Of a stretch of DNA of 64,000 nt, positions 51,601 to 61,501 are shown in pieces. Where the stretch lies: assembly GCF_040802235.1 (NCBI RefSeq), contig NC_133158.1, positions 87,220,501-87,284,500 on the forward strand, written 5' to 3'. The notes under the pieces are model-generated. The model was not told the DNA's origin, did not search any database, and saw only the letters and a list, made by a program, of their open reading frames with translations. The position numbers and the translations under genes were made by a program. The stretch's first letter is position 1; each line of letters opens with the position of its first letter. The stretch comes from Manis javanica. Taxonomy: Eukaryota > Chordata > Mammalia > Pholidota > Manidae.

Positions 51601-53699
51601 AGTGTAATCCCAAGGAAAATCTGATCTTTCTTTGTAGAAATTGACAAGTTTATTCAAAGTTCATATGGGCATGCAAAGCACCTATAATAGCCAAAACAAT
51701 TTGAAAAAAAGAAGTACAAGGTTCAAAGGTTAACACTATATAACTTTAAGGCTTACTATAAACCTATAGTAATAAAAACAATGTGCTATTAGCTTGAGAA
51801 TAGTTATAGGTCAGTGACAAAGCACAGAGCCCAGACTGAGGCTCAAATGTATTTGGATAACTCATTTTCCACAAAGATGACAGGTATTTAAATAGGGAAA
51901 GATATCATCATATGATGTTGGAACAAGTTAACTTTCATATGCATGGAAAGAACCTTTACCTTTACCTGAGAACATAGTGAAGCTTAATTCAAGACAGTTC
52001 ACAGTCCTAAATTTAGGAACTAAAGGTACAGTGCTTCTGGAAGAAAATGTAAGAGAAAACATTAGTTACTCTGGGTTAGGGAAAGATTCCTTAGGACACT
52101 AAGAGTACTAATCATAGAAGAAAATAATAAGTTGCACTTCATCAACATAAAAATCTTCTGTTCCATCTAAGATGCTACTAGGAAAATAAAAGACAAGGGC
52201 AAGAACTAGAGAAAATATCTGCAAAACATACATTTAATAAAGTTCTTGTATACAGAATATAAAAAGAACTCACAAATAAAAAACGATTTTAAAAAATCGG
52301 TAAAATATTTCAGAAGAAATTTTGGCAAAAACATATGTAAACAGCAAACAGGCACATGAAAAGATGCTGAAATCACTGGCAATTAGAGAAACGCAATTTA
52401 AAATGACAATCTATGACACACCACTAGACCGACTACAAGTAGAAAGACTGTCAACTCCCACTATTGGCCAGGGTTTGTAACAACTTTACTCTCATTGGTG
52501 GGATCAGGAAACATTACAGACATTTTGCAAAACTATTTAGTAGTTTTTTTACACAGCTAAACGTACAATTTATCCTATAGTCCAGCAATCCCACTCCTGG
52601 GAATATACCCAAGAGAAATGAAAACATATGCACACACAAAGACTTCAAATGAATGTTTATAACAATCTGATTCAAAATAGCCAAAACTTTGAAATAACCC
52701 AATGTCCATTGTCTGGTGAACAGATAAGCAAATTGTGGAATATCCATACGATGGAATAAACATTCATCAATAAACAGGAATTAATACTGACACATGTAAC
52801 ACTGACAAATCTCAAAATAATTATAAGTCAAAGAAACCATATAAGAAAAGACTTCTTAGTTTATGATTCCATTCATATAAATTCTAGATAATGTAAACTA
52901 AACTACAGTGACAGATCAGTGTTTACCTAACTGGGGACAATGGAGACAGGGAAGAATAGATAGGAGAGATAACAAAAAGAGGGAGGAAACTTTTCAGAAT
53001 GATGGATATGTTCTGTAACTTGACTCCGGTAGAGGTTTCACGAATTTATACACATGTCAAAATATGTGAAATTGTATGCCTTAAGTATGTAGTTTATTGC
53101 ATGCCAATTATAACTCAATCATGCTTTTTTAAAAAGATTTTAAGCAACATACATTTAAAAACAACAAAATATTTAAAGATAAGCAAGACAGTCTATTAAA
53201 AAAAGTACATTATCACAGACACAATGATTGTTAAAATATCAAGTAGACACCTATGAGTTAATTATTTTCTTACAACCCTCTTGTTTTCCACAATTGTTTT
53301 ATCTCTGTTGTTAACTGAGAAGGTGGCTCTATTTTGAGCAGTATTTCTTCTCAGGCATTCATGACTTTCACAAACTGAAGAATAATTTGATTTTATAATC
53401 AGAATACACAGAATCCTGGTAAAAGTCAGCAGAATGACACAATAAACAAAGGTAAGTAGAGAATGCAGGAAGGCATTAAATCCAATTTCTTAGTAAAGTA
53501 AATCACTTGCCACCTGCCAAGTGTCTTTTTCCTAGTTAGCTAATTATTCTAACACTAATTTCCAAATTTGTTTGAAAAGTTAAACTGAAATTTAATGTTC
53601 TACTTACCAGCTGTTTTTCTTGTTTCTCTAAAGCTGCTCGATCTCTGATTATAGCCCTCTGTGTACCTCGTAACTCTCGATTCTGTTCTTTTATTACAT
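34569..53699 (-). CDS. CHMP2B: CHMP2B gene, exons 6-2 (5' partial in window)
   Basis: Charged multivesicular body protein 2B, an ESCRT-III subunit that polymerises on endosomal and other membranes and recruits the VPS4 ATPase. Minus-strand exons are at 53,608-53,699, 42,513-42,707, 38,954-39,056, 34,870-34,976 and 34,569-34,679. Together they make 608 bases; with the 34 coding bases expected in exon 1 this gives the usual 213 residues. Junctions are GT-AG and in phase. The basic N-terminal helices and coiled coils (about 12-107) are followed by the acidic C-terminal half and a MIT-interacting motif, [11 protein letters not shown], near the end. Exon 1 (MASLFKKKTVD region and its CpG-rich promoter) is not in the window. 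No damage seen. Confidence 0.96.
34680..34869 (-). other. CHMP2B: CHMP2B intron 5 (190 bp)
   Basis: A short intron. If retained, the frame after Lys177 reads GTA TGA, that is Val then stop (34,864-34,869 on the plus strand). This is the same truncated product known from human frontotemporal dementia linked to chromosome 3. Confidence 0.85.
34870..34976 (-). CDS. CHMP2B: CHMP2B exon 5
   Basis: Completes Ile142 and encodes residues 143-177 ([19 protein letters not shown]...EISGK), the acidic linker and helix 5 region that takes part in ESCRT-III autoinhibition. The acceptor is ctgcaag and the donor is AAAG|gtatga. Confidence 0.97.
36530..36655 (+). repeat. MIR SINE fragment
   Basis: 'tacctctctgggccttcata' followed by a 'ctcactgtaaaaataaaggg' block matches the MIR core on the + strand. 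Old and partial. Confidence 0.65.
38064..38491 (+). mobile_element. 5'-truncated LINE-1 insertion with perfect 16-bp target duplication
   Basis: About 428 bp of L1 3' end: the ORF2 C terminus, the 'tgtggagtata' stop region, a G-rich 3' UTR and a short A tail. It is flanked by identical copies of aatttataaagaaaca at 38,048-38,063 and 38,492-38,507. It lies antisense in CHMP2B intron 4. The intact duplication points to a fairly recent insertion by target-primed reverse transcription. Confidence 0.93.
38954..39056 (-). CDS. CHMP2B: CHMP2B exon 4
   Basis: 103 bases, residues 108-141 ([20 protein letters not shown]...EMTEEM) plus the first base of codon 142. Helical region of the ESCRT-III core. 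The acceptor is tttaaag and the donor is ATGA|gtaagt. Confidence 0.97.
39635..39682. repeat. (AC)24 microsatellite
   Basis: Uninterrupted AC dinucleotide run, likely polymorphic. Confidence 0.97.
39800..40225 (+). mobile_element. LINE-2 fragment
   Basis: Consensus order of an L2 3' region: 'ctgactctccaatggctttc', 'gccacaggacccttgcatac', 'ctaaggaattaatccctaac', then 'ggcattttatatttattgtt'. Strongly diverged. Confidence 0.8.
40280..40530 (-). repeat. MIR SINE fragment
   Basis: Reverse-complement MIR blocks: 'gcatcagacattgttcc', 'aaaggtcacacagctac' and 'taatctggctccagaac', in order. Confidence 0.85.
41000..41665 (+). mobile_element. Tigger-type (pogo, Tc1/mariner) DNA transposon
   Basis: Blocks 'catgtgcagaacaacaaaaa', 'tgccatttaaaatggcccc', 'gcaagaaagctgtggtatg', 'taagctttattcaggcatca' and 'cacaggaacctaactgt' occur in the order of a Tigger element, including the start of its transposase frame (near 41,310). 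The frame is broken within about 30 codons. Ancient and inactive. Confidence 0.75.
42513..42707 (-). CDS. CHMP2B: CHMP2B exon 3
   Basis: 195 bases, exactly 65 codons (residues 43-107), phase 0 at the 3' side. Encodes the long second helix ([16 protein letters not shown]...) and the basic [12 protein letters not shown] segment. Arg52+6 region reads EACRVL where human has EACKVL, and residue 103 is Cys where human has Ser (AMCTTAK). The acceptor is ccttag and the donor is AAAA|gtaagt. Confidence 0.97.
42950..44980 (+). mobile_element. Old LINE-1, left half (interrupted by younger L1)
   Basis: Degenerate ORF2 from the endonuclease region ('aaatctggagtggctacatt', 'cctaaatgtgtatgtatt') to the reverse-transcriptase region ('aatcaatcagtataattcat', 'ctatttaacattggaagtg', 'tcaagatcaatacacaaaaa'). 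It stops abruptly at about 44,980 and resumes at about 51,420 at the matching point of the consensus. Confidence 0.85.
45910..46779 (+). pseudogene. L1 ORF1 remains (broken)
   Basis: The N-terminal coiled-coil half is open from 45,910 to 46,248 ([18 protein letters not shown]...). The RNA-binding and C-terminal parts follow in shifted frames to about 46,779 ([16 protein letters not shown]). Stops and frameshifts separate the parts. ORF1p is normally the RNA-binding trimer of the L1 particle. Confidence 0.85.
47193..47359 (-). mobile_element. Retroposed LTR-derived fragment inside L1 ORF2
   Basis: 167 bp that is absent from the second L1 copy at the equivalent place. It is flanked by identical agaaagacccatc at 47,180-47,192 and 47,360-47,372. 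On the minus strand it has a TATA-like CTATAAAAC, a pyrimidine/GC-rich stretch, then AATAAAAGCC and, about 20 bases later, a run of A's (seen as poly-T at 47,194-47,203). This is the look of the U3-end/R part of a retroviral-type LTR, polyadenylated and inserted by L1 machinery. The parent LTR family is not identified. No coding content. Confidence 0.75.
49636..50418 (+). pseudogene. L1 ORF2 C-terminal open fragment
   Basis: 260 codons of the region after the reverse-transcriptase core, with the typical L1 words [20 protein letters not shown] and [16 protein letters not shown]. It has no promoter or start of its own and is flanked by stops in the same L1. Not a gene. Confidence 0.9.
51419..53145 (+). 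mobile_element. Old LINE-1, right half
   Basis: Continues the old L1 from 'tatgaaatagggataaatct' through the ORF2 tail ('aatgtccattgtctggtgaa') to the 3' end 'tgccaattataactcaatc' and a T/A-rich terminus at about 53,130. With the left half it forms an element of about 3.75 kb. Confidence 0.85.
53608..53699 (-). CDS. CHMP2B: CHMP2B exon 2
   Basis: 92 bases. Completes Asp12 and encodes residues 13-42 ([20 protein letters not shown]...KQL), the amphipathic and basic first helix of the ESCRT-III core that contacts membrane. The acceptor is ctcttag and the donor is CTG|gtaagt. It is the most 5' CHMP2B exon in the window. Confidence 0.97.
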
Positions 53700-54139
53700 C
53701 TAAGAGAACCACAAAAGAAACCTAAATGTATGGGTTGCAAAAATTTTCCTCAATACCATTAAAAATACTGGAATAAGAATAAAAAAGAAATCTTAATTTA
53801 CTAGCTGTTAAAATACTTTCTTTCAATTCAATATACTAAAAAATTGAGTCAAATATTAAAACTTGCATCATAAATATTGATTATATGAGGCAATACAGAT
53901 GACTGCAAATATGCTATAGTCTGAGGTTTAACCAAAAGTGCATATAAATCACCATAAAACATTCCCTTAGAGAACTGATAGTACATAATGTTTTATACAC
54001 CACATATAAATGTCACATACACACACATACACATGCCCTTTTCATCTCTCCTTACCACAGAATTATATGAAATTCCAGAAAGGATGACAAATTATGTTTT
54101 TTAAGTATTTTTGTTAACATAAAGTCATCATAACACAGT

Positions 54140-54300
54140 GAAGCAGCAGATTGTCCAATAAGGCAGATCTGAAATTGAATCCCACCTCTGCCACTTAATC
54201 ATGAATTAATGATATCTTGGAAAAGTTACTTAACATTCTAAATCTCTTATGGTTTCTTATCCATAAAATAGGGGTTGATCTTAAGGAGTAAATAGCATAC
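54140..54300 (+). repeat. MIR SINE fragment
   Basis: 'gaatcccacctctgccactt', 'ttggaaaagttacttaacat' and 'atccataaaataggggttga' in MIR order. Confidence 0.85.
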
Positions 54301-54504
54301 ACAATGCCCTGATGTACTGTTAAATGTCCACTCAATCTTAATGTTTTCTAATTTACCTCAATTCATTTGTATCCACCAGTCCTACCTTGGAAGGATTGCA
54401 GTATTAGTCTAGGCCTGATGGACTATAATTTGGTTAAGTTGTTACTAAATAGTGATTCCTCAAAAGAAATGGATAGTAATTCTTACCAAAACTGATCTCT
54501 CACT

Positions 54505-54705
54505 GTCAGGAATCAGTTTCTAAGTGCTTTACATAAATTATACATATAATAAATGTTCATATAATAATGCTATAGAGTTGATTTCTGTATTAGTTTATAT
54601 ATAAGAAAATTGAGCATTAGGAAGTTTAAGTGACTTGCCCAAGGTCACACAGCAATAAGCAGTAATGCCAAACATTGTGTCCCCTGACTCAGTGATGTTT
54701 ATCAC
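54505..54705 (-). repeat. MIR SINE fragment
   Basis: Reverse-complement MIR: 'taagtgctttacataaatt' then 'gacttgcccaaggtcacac'. It lies 200 bp from an oppositely oriented MIR. Confidence 0.85.
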
Positions 54706-54764
54706 TTCACTAGTGTACCTTTTTAATAAAGAGGTAGATTTTAAAAAACAGTAACAAAAAAAAA

Positions 54765-55025
54765 AGAATAATCTCTTCATCAAATGATGCTAGGATAACT
54801 GAATACCCACATAGAAAAAAGATTAAATTGGACCCCTACCCTCACGCCATATGTAAAAATTTATTCAGAAAAGCTTAATGACCCAAATACAAGAACTAAA
54901 GTCATAAAACTCCTAGAAGAATACACAGGAGTAAACTACAAACAACTGTGAATGTCCTAAATGCCACTGAACTGTTTGCTTTAAAGTGGTTAATGTGATG
55001 TGAATTTCACCTCAAAACAACAGCA
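54765..55025 (+). mobile_element. Old LINE-1 fragment, internally deleted
   Basis: An ORF2 piece ('ttaaattggacccctaccct', 'gtcataaaactcctagaaga') runs directly into an L1 3'-terminal piece ('gccactgaactgtttgcttt'). Confidence 0.75.
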
Positions 55026-56749
55026 ATGACAGCACCCATTATCCTTTTCAGTTACAGGGCATCCTAACTTACGTTCTATACATTCCTGTATATAATGTAA
55101 CTTTACTCAGAATTAAAATAAATAGTTATACTGAGTAATAGGTTCTATACTAAGTGATCCACAACAAACCCAAAAGTAGGTATTTTTTTAATTGAGATTT
55201 TTTCAGAGGAGGGAATTGATATTTGGTGAGACAGTCTGCCTGAGGTAGACATAGAATAAGGATTCATATACTTATATTCTAGCTTACTTCCTCACGTATC
55301 AGTACAAATCATGCTTAAATGGTAGGAAGGAAAAAAACAGATCCTGAAAGAACATAAGACACCCGGCCTTGTTCTGGTAGAGATGGGACAAGGAGAACTT
55401 CCATGAAGAATTAACATTTGATCTGAGAGCTGCAGGATGCAAATTAACCACCTAGAGTGTCTACCGTCTCATTCTGATGCTTTGAAATGATGAGGTACTA
55501 TAATATACAAACATGTAACATATAAAATAAAAACAGTAAATGGTTAATAAAAGAAACTGGAATAGTACTCATAGTAACTAGTAGAATCCTGTATTTTCTT
55601 TAGATGCCCTTTGCAGACAACCCAGACCACACTATTTCTACCTGCCAGGGATGTAGATAAGACTCCTCTGGAAATACTGGATAGTGGGGCCCTTAATCAA
55701 GTACTATTGCATTCTTTGTCTCACATTCCTCAGATCTGAATCCTATCTCCATGGCACAATCCTAAATTTCCAAAAAGTTTACAGAGGGTCTTTTTGATGT
55801 CCCTCAGAGGCTATGGTTCTGGGCCTACTCTAGGCATTGTGGAAATACTTGTTCACCTTCAAACTGATAATAATTTACTCCAAAGATCAACTTTCACTCT
55901 GAGTATTTAAATGTCAAACCAAAGAGGAAATTAGTACTGAGCATCTAAAATATTGTTTCTAAATAAATTTGTATTTCATTCACTTCCAGTGTGAGATTTT
56001 ACGTTTCAGAAAAGCAAGATTTATCTTGTCTTTAACAACCTTATTTTCATTTTGGATGAGTATTTGTTGATCATGTCATTACATTATAAGGATGTAATGT
56101 ATTGAAAATACAATTTGAGCTCACATGATGAACTAGAAAAGGCCATGTAGGATAGAAGAAAAAGTTACCAGCAAGACAGATCTGGTTCTGAATAGTTAAC
56201 TATGAGAATTGAGGCATATTCCTGACTCTCTATTTTCTAAATGTTAAGATGGAAAAATAATACGCAACACACAGGGCTCGGAAGAAAACTAAGTGACACA
56301 ATAAATGATAAAATACAGTGCTTGCTCAAAGAGCTGCAATTAGAAACAGTAGTAGTTGGAGTCGTAACAGAGGCAGCACTAGTTTTTTTTATGAATATCA
56401 AATTTTATGGCCATGCTTACATCTAAAAATCTATACAGTATTTTCCTCTACAAAGTTGCTTCTTGCAGAAATGAACTAAAAATAAATGAACGTGAAATCC
56501 CTTTAAAATGGTAAGGAAAAATATTATTTAAGATTATTCATTAAATATTTATTTGACACATCTCTGTTGTTGCAAGACAGAGGGTTAACTGTGGTGTGAG
56601 ATATAAAAATAAGATACCATCCTGATGTCAAGAAGCTTCCATTCTAATAAAGACATCCATATAAATGACTAAACTGCACTGCAGAAGATGATTAAGTGCC
56701 ATGGGAGGGGCTGTCTCTCCCTGACCTATTTTTATCCTAGATATGTGTA

Positions 56750-57160
56750 TTGGTTGGGATCCAACTTTAAAATAATACAATTTATTAGATTGCTAGGGCT
56801 GCCATAACAAATACCACAGACTGGGTGACTTATCAATAAAAATTTGTTTTCACAGAGTTCTGGAGCTTGGAAGTCCAAGATTAAGGTCTTGTCAGGTTTG
56901 ATTTCTCCTGAGATCCCTCTCTTTAGCTTGCAGGTGGCCACCTTCTTTCTGTGTCCTCACATGGCCTTTTCTCTGTTCATATCTACTTCTGGTGTCTCTT
57001 CCTCTTCTTAGGACCACACCCTCATGACCTCATTTAACTTGTTATCTCTTTAAAAACCTTATCACCAAACACTGGCACATTAGAGGTTAGGGCTTAAACC
57101 CTAACCTCTAAAAGTAGGTGGGGGGGGGGGGGCACCATTCAGTCCACAACGCACAATGTT
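56750..57160 (-). mobile_element. MLT1-type (ERVL-MaLR) solo LTR
   Basis: The reverse complement starts gttgtggactgaatggtgcc and ends tatggcagccctagcaatct, with the internal 'gatcaaggtctt'-type and 'ccacccagtctgtggtattt'-like blocks of MLT1. Non-coding old LTR of the ERVL-MaLR group. A run of about 13 G's (57,119-57,132) sits at its edge. Confidence 0.8.
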
Positions 57161-57599
57161 TCCTTTGGCATTTAGAGACTGACACTAAACAAAACAGCAA
57201 AGCTCTCCTTTCCCTATCTTACAAAGCAATCATCAGCCTTTTTGTTTTCAATATTCAAACACTGCCAATCTTATCAAAGGTAATGGATTGGTATGAAAAC
57301 ATTCACCACTTCCCCTACTGTTTCAATAGAAAGTTTGTTCTAAATTTAAAGCTATGAAATTACAAATGAACTTTTGGAGTATAACCCCTTTGAGTACTAA
57401 AAACTGCCTAAACTCAAACAGTAGAGTATGAGGTGGCAATACTGAGATAGTGATATGGGCCTTCAACAGCTACAAGAGTACTGGGCTGAAGGAGAAGCCA
57501 CCATATTGATATGTTGACAGGTAACTGACACAGGTTCAAAGCAACTGCTGAAAGCACTGATTGCTGAAATCCAAAATCCCATCTACACATACTTTTTCA

Positions 57600-58265
57600 T
57601 TACCAGGGTGGTATAATAAAAATATGTATTTGATCTTTGTCCTGAGTTCCTGGCATAGAGCTCCTTAAATTCATGGAATTTCCTGAGTAATAGGAGTATC
57701 TTTTGACTCAAGAAGAACTCCTAAATATATTATGGATGGGGCTGGTTATCTGAAAGACCAAATACTTAATTAGAGGGTAGGAACCTTCAACCCTACCTCC
57801 TGATCTTGGGGAAGGAGAGTGGGGCTGCAGACTGGGTTATAAAACTCTAACAGAGATTAGGAGAACTTTCTGGTTGGTGACCATACTGAGGTGCTGGGAG
57901 GTCAGGATGCCAAGAGAGGGCACAGAAGCTCTGTGCCACTCCCCTTAACCTCCAAATACCCTGCTTCCATTTGGCTGTTCCTGAGATGTATCCTTACAAT
58001 AAATGGGTAATAGTAAGTAAAACACTTTCCTGAGTTGTTAAGAGTTCTTCTACCAAATTATCAAACCTGAGGAGGGAGTTATGGGGACCCTCAAATTTAC
58101 AGCTGATGGGTAAGAAGTAATGGTGGTAACCTGGGAGTTGCAACTGACATTTGAAGTGAGCACAGTCTTGTGGCACTGAGCCCTTAACCTGTGGGGTCTG
58201 TGCTTACTCCAGATAGTCAGTATTAAAATTCAATTGTTGGAGACACCTACTTGGTGTTAAAGAAT
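57600..58265 (+). mobile_element. ERV-like LTR, family not named
   Basis: Colinear with an LTR that I recognise by its blocks: 'tatttgatctttgtcctgag', 'cctcctgatcttggggaagg', 'gaggtgctgggaggtcagga', 'ggcactgagcccttaacctg'. TATAAAA at 57,838-57,844 and AATAAA at 57,998-58,003 are spaced as in an LTR promoter and R region. No internal viral genes adjoin it. Confidence 0.65.
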
Positions 58266-58817
58266 CAGAGAGTAGAAAATAGATATAGCCATCTTTGTTG
58301 AAAAACAAGTATTATGACAGGAAATTTTAACAAAACATAATTTAATCAAAATAGTTTTACTTCACTTTTCATTATTTTATGTGAGACTATGTATACCCTG
58401 TCACTGTATATTAGGGAAGGAAAAATAAAGAAAATTAACTACTGCATATTCCACAGCCTCAAAGTTGCTAATAGACCTATTAATATTTAAACAGTTCTAA
58501 GCTATAAACTGAGAGCATCTAATGTTACATACTAAAACACAGTCATAACGCTTAAAAACATATTATGGTAAGTAAGAAAAGACAGTAAAACATTTTTTCA
58601 TGAGATCATAGGTATACCCTATAAAACAAATTACTCTTTAATTTTTAAAAATTCCCTATGCTAAACCCACATTTAATGGTAGGTAATTCAGGAGTAACAT
58701 GAGAATGGTTCTGAGATACTTTTAATGTTTTTAAGGCCAAGCTTATCTTCCATTTTATTTACTTCTTATTAGGTCTGATTTCTTCCCAAGATTACAAGTT
58801 CTTTAAAAGTAAAACAC

Positions 58818-58866
58818 ACATGTATGTATGTATGTATGTATGTATCTATCTATCTATCTATCTTTC
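58818..58866. repeat. (TGTA)n(TCTA)n compound microsatellite
   Basis: About six TGTA units followed by about five ATCT units. Confidence 0.95.
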
Positions 58867-60635
58867 TAGAGATAGAAAAAGTCATTCTGTTATCTTTGGT
58901 TCTGAGTTCATAAGGTCTATCTACTTACAGGGAAAAAAATTCCAAAAATCTTACTTACTTGTCTGTCTGTATTTCTACAATCATGTCAACCACTATGCTA
59001 ATAAAGCATACTTAAAAGTGATCTAAGTGAGCATGAACATACATACTGAAAGGATTTGCCTGAAAGGCGTGGTTGACACTTTCCTTAAAATGCATAATGA
59101 AGTCTACCAGTATCAAGAAAGATGATTAGCAATTTAACAACAGTAAAATCTGAACTATGATAGATATCTTTCTGTAGTGGAAGAAATAGAGCATTTAAAT
59201 AATCAGATATTTTCCTTATAATTTTCAACTTTACTCTTTTTAAATTCTGCATCCAGTCAATGACAGAAACACAGTCTGAGTATTGCTGACATCTAAGAGA
59301 GATAGAAGGCTTGGATCATGTCCACCCTCTGCTTCCTTCTCTAGGCAAGAGTATGCCCTTAACTGTTATACTCCAAAACATAACATACCTTGTAGGGCTA
59401 TTATGAAGCACTTCAGAATAGACTGCAATAGAACACTTTCAAACAACATGGCAATGGCACATGCCTATGGCATGGTATACCCTCTCTGTTGCCACTCAGT
59501 GAGGCGGGAAGAGTCTGGGTGTGCTGCCCCATCCAATATCCTCTCCTTACCCACATTCAGCACAACACTTAGACTCTGGCATCTCAAGCCTTCCAGGCTC
59601 TTCTTTCTCAATGAAATACACATGTGTGCACTACAGTGGTAAGATCACAGACTTAAATTCTGGACTTAAGAAGACAGAGGCATACTGGAGGATTAACGAT
59701 GGTGGCATGAGAGGTGAGACAGAGGCTTCCTCCTAAAACCGCATAATACGAAAATATAATTAATATGACTAATCCTGAAAGAGCAACAGGAAAGAGGGCT
59801 GCCCCAAACTGCATACACCTGGAGAAAAGAATAAACCTCATGGAACAGGGTAACATACCAAAGCCATGGCCCAACAGGACCCAAGCCATTCCCTCACTCA
59901 AGTTCACGAGCAGGAGGAAGAGAAACGGAGCGGGGAGGAAGTGGAGGTCTGGGATTGCTGAATACCTAACTCCAGAGATCAGCTCTGGGAGCACAAACCT
60001 ACATTTTATGGTGCTTTCATGGGGGCTGGAAAGCTAAAACAGGCAGAATACCTGGGGAGACTGAGATTCCAGCTGCTTGTGGAAAGCAGGATCCATATTC
60101 AACTGCCCTGGGACAAAAGAAAGGTGGGCAGTCTGAGAGACTTTCTAATAGTGAGAGGGCTGCTAAAATGGCAAGGATTACACAGAACTTACTGCTCAGG
60201 AGAAAGGACAGGTAGATAAAACTGTCTAGGTGCACTCGGCCCAGTAGGTTGGGAACTTTCTCAATCTTCAGGAGCTCCAGTTCCCTGGCTAGCTACACAG
60301 TTTGAAGGATCCTCTCCATGATAGGTAGCCTACTGCACCTTTCTCCCGGCCAGCCCCACTTGGCCCGCAAAATGGCAAACCCTACCCTGGTGTTAGGCCA
60401 GCCAGAGGGAAGCTCCATCTAAGCAACACAAATGCAAAGCATAGAGGATTATACCTGTGCACTCAGTCCACTGTTTCTGGCAGTGGAGGGAGGCACAGCA
60501 GCCGGGAAGCAGGAAATAGCTCTTTCCTCCCCCCAAGCACCAATACCACTAACCCGCAACTTCCGACATTGCTTAAGGGGCTGAGCAGCTCCAGAGAAGA
60601 GAGCTTCTGGGCACTAGAGGGAGCCATATACAAAT

Positions 60636-61501
60636 ATGACATGCCAAAGAAACCTGGTTCAAAGTAAAATTATGAATACAACACCTGAGAAACATTCAAA
60701 TGAAATCAACCTCATGAATCTTCCTTATAGGAATTTCAAAATAAAAATCATTAACATGCTCATGGATGTGCAGAAAAATATCCAAGAACTCAGGAATGAA
60801 TTCCGGTTGGAGATCCAATCATTGAAGAGCACAATGGAGGGTATTAAAAGCAGATTAGATATGGTGGAGGAGATGATAATGAAGTAGAAACTAGAGAAGA
60901 GGAATACAAAGAAGCTGAGGCACAGAGAGAAAAAAGGATCTCTAAGGATGAAAGAACATTGAGAGAACTATGTGGCCAATCCAAACGGAACAATATTAGC
61001 ATTATAGGGGTAACAGAAGAAGAAGAGAGAGAAAAATGGACAGAAAGTGTCTTTGAGGAGGTAATTGGTGAAAATTTCCCCAATCTGGGGAAGGAGATAG
61101 TCTCTCAGGCCATGGAGATCCACAGATCTCCCAACACAAGGGACCCAAGGAAGATAACACCAAGACATACAGTAATTAAAACGGCAAAGATCCAGGATAA
61201 GGACAGACTACTAAAAGCAGCCAGAGAGAGAAATAAGATCACATACAAAGGAAAGTCGATCAGGCTATCATCAGACTTCTCAGCAGAAACCTTACAGGCC
61301 AGAAGGGAGTGGCATGATGTATTTAATGCAATGAAGCAGAAGAGCCTCGAACCAAGAATATTTTATCCGGGAAGATTATCAGTTAAATTTGAAGGAGGGA
61401 TTAAACAATTTCCAGGGAAGCAAAAGCTGAGAGAATTTGCCTCCCTCAAACCATCTCTACAGTCTATTTTGGAGGACTGCTATAGATGGAAGTGTTCTTA
61501 A
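60636..61501 (+). pseudogene. L1 ORF1, frameshifted
   Basis: The N-terminal coiled-coil half is open at 60,636-60,887 and ends at a TAG. Compared with the sister copy one base is missing at about 60,875-60,885, which shifts the frame. The RRM and C-terminal half is open again at 60,959-61,501 (180 codons), including [20 protein letters not shown] nucleic-acid-binding chaperone of the L1 particle in intact copies. Confidence 0.85.

Larger units (their letters stand above)
42708..53607 (-). other. CHMP2B intron 2, almost wholly nested L1
   Basis: 10.9 kb, of which about 10.2 kb (42,950-53,140) is LINE-1 in antisense orientation to the gene. The remaining few hundred bases next to each exon are unique sequence. 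Confidence 0.85.
53700..59689 (-). other. CHMP2B intron 1, left part
   Basis: Contains MIR, L1, MLT1 and another LTR (listed separately), plus AT-rich sequence with nothing recognised at 53,700-54,130, 55,030-56,740 and 58,290-59,690. A diverged MIR may lie near 56,140-56,360. I looked for exon 1 on the minus strand and found neither the expected MASLFKKK coding start nor a CpG-rich promoter. Confidence 0.7.

Noticed and set aside
58818-58866. Tetranucleotide array as a CRISPR-like repeat
   Set aside because: Simple microsatellite without spacers, in vertebrate DNA.
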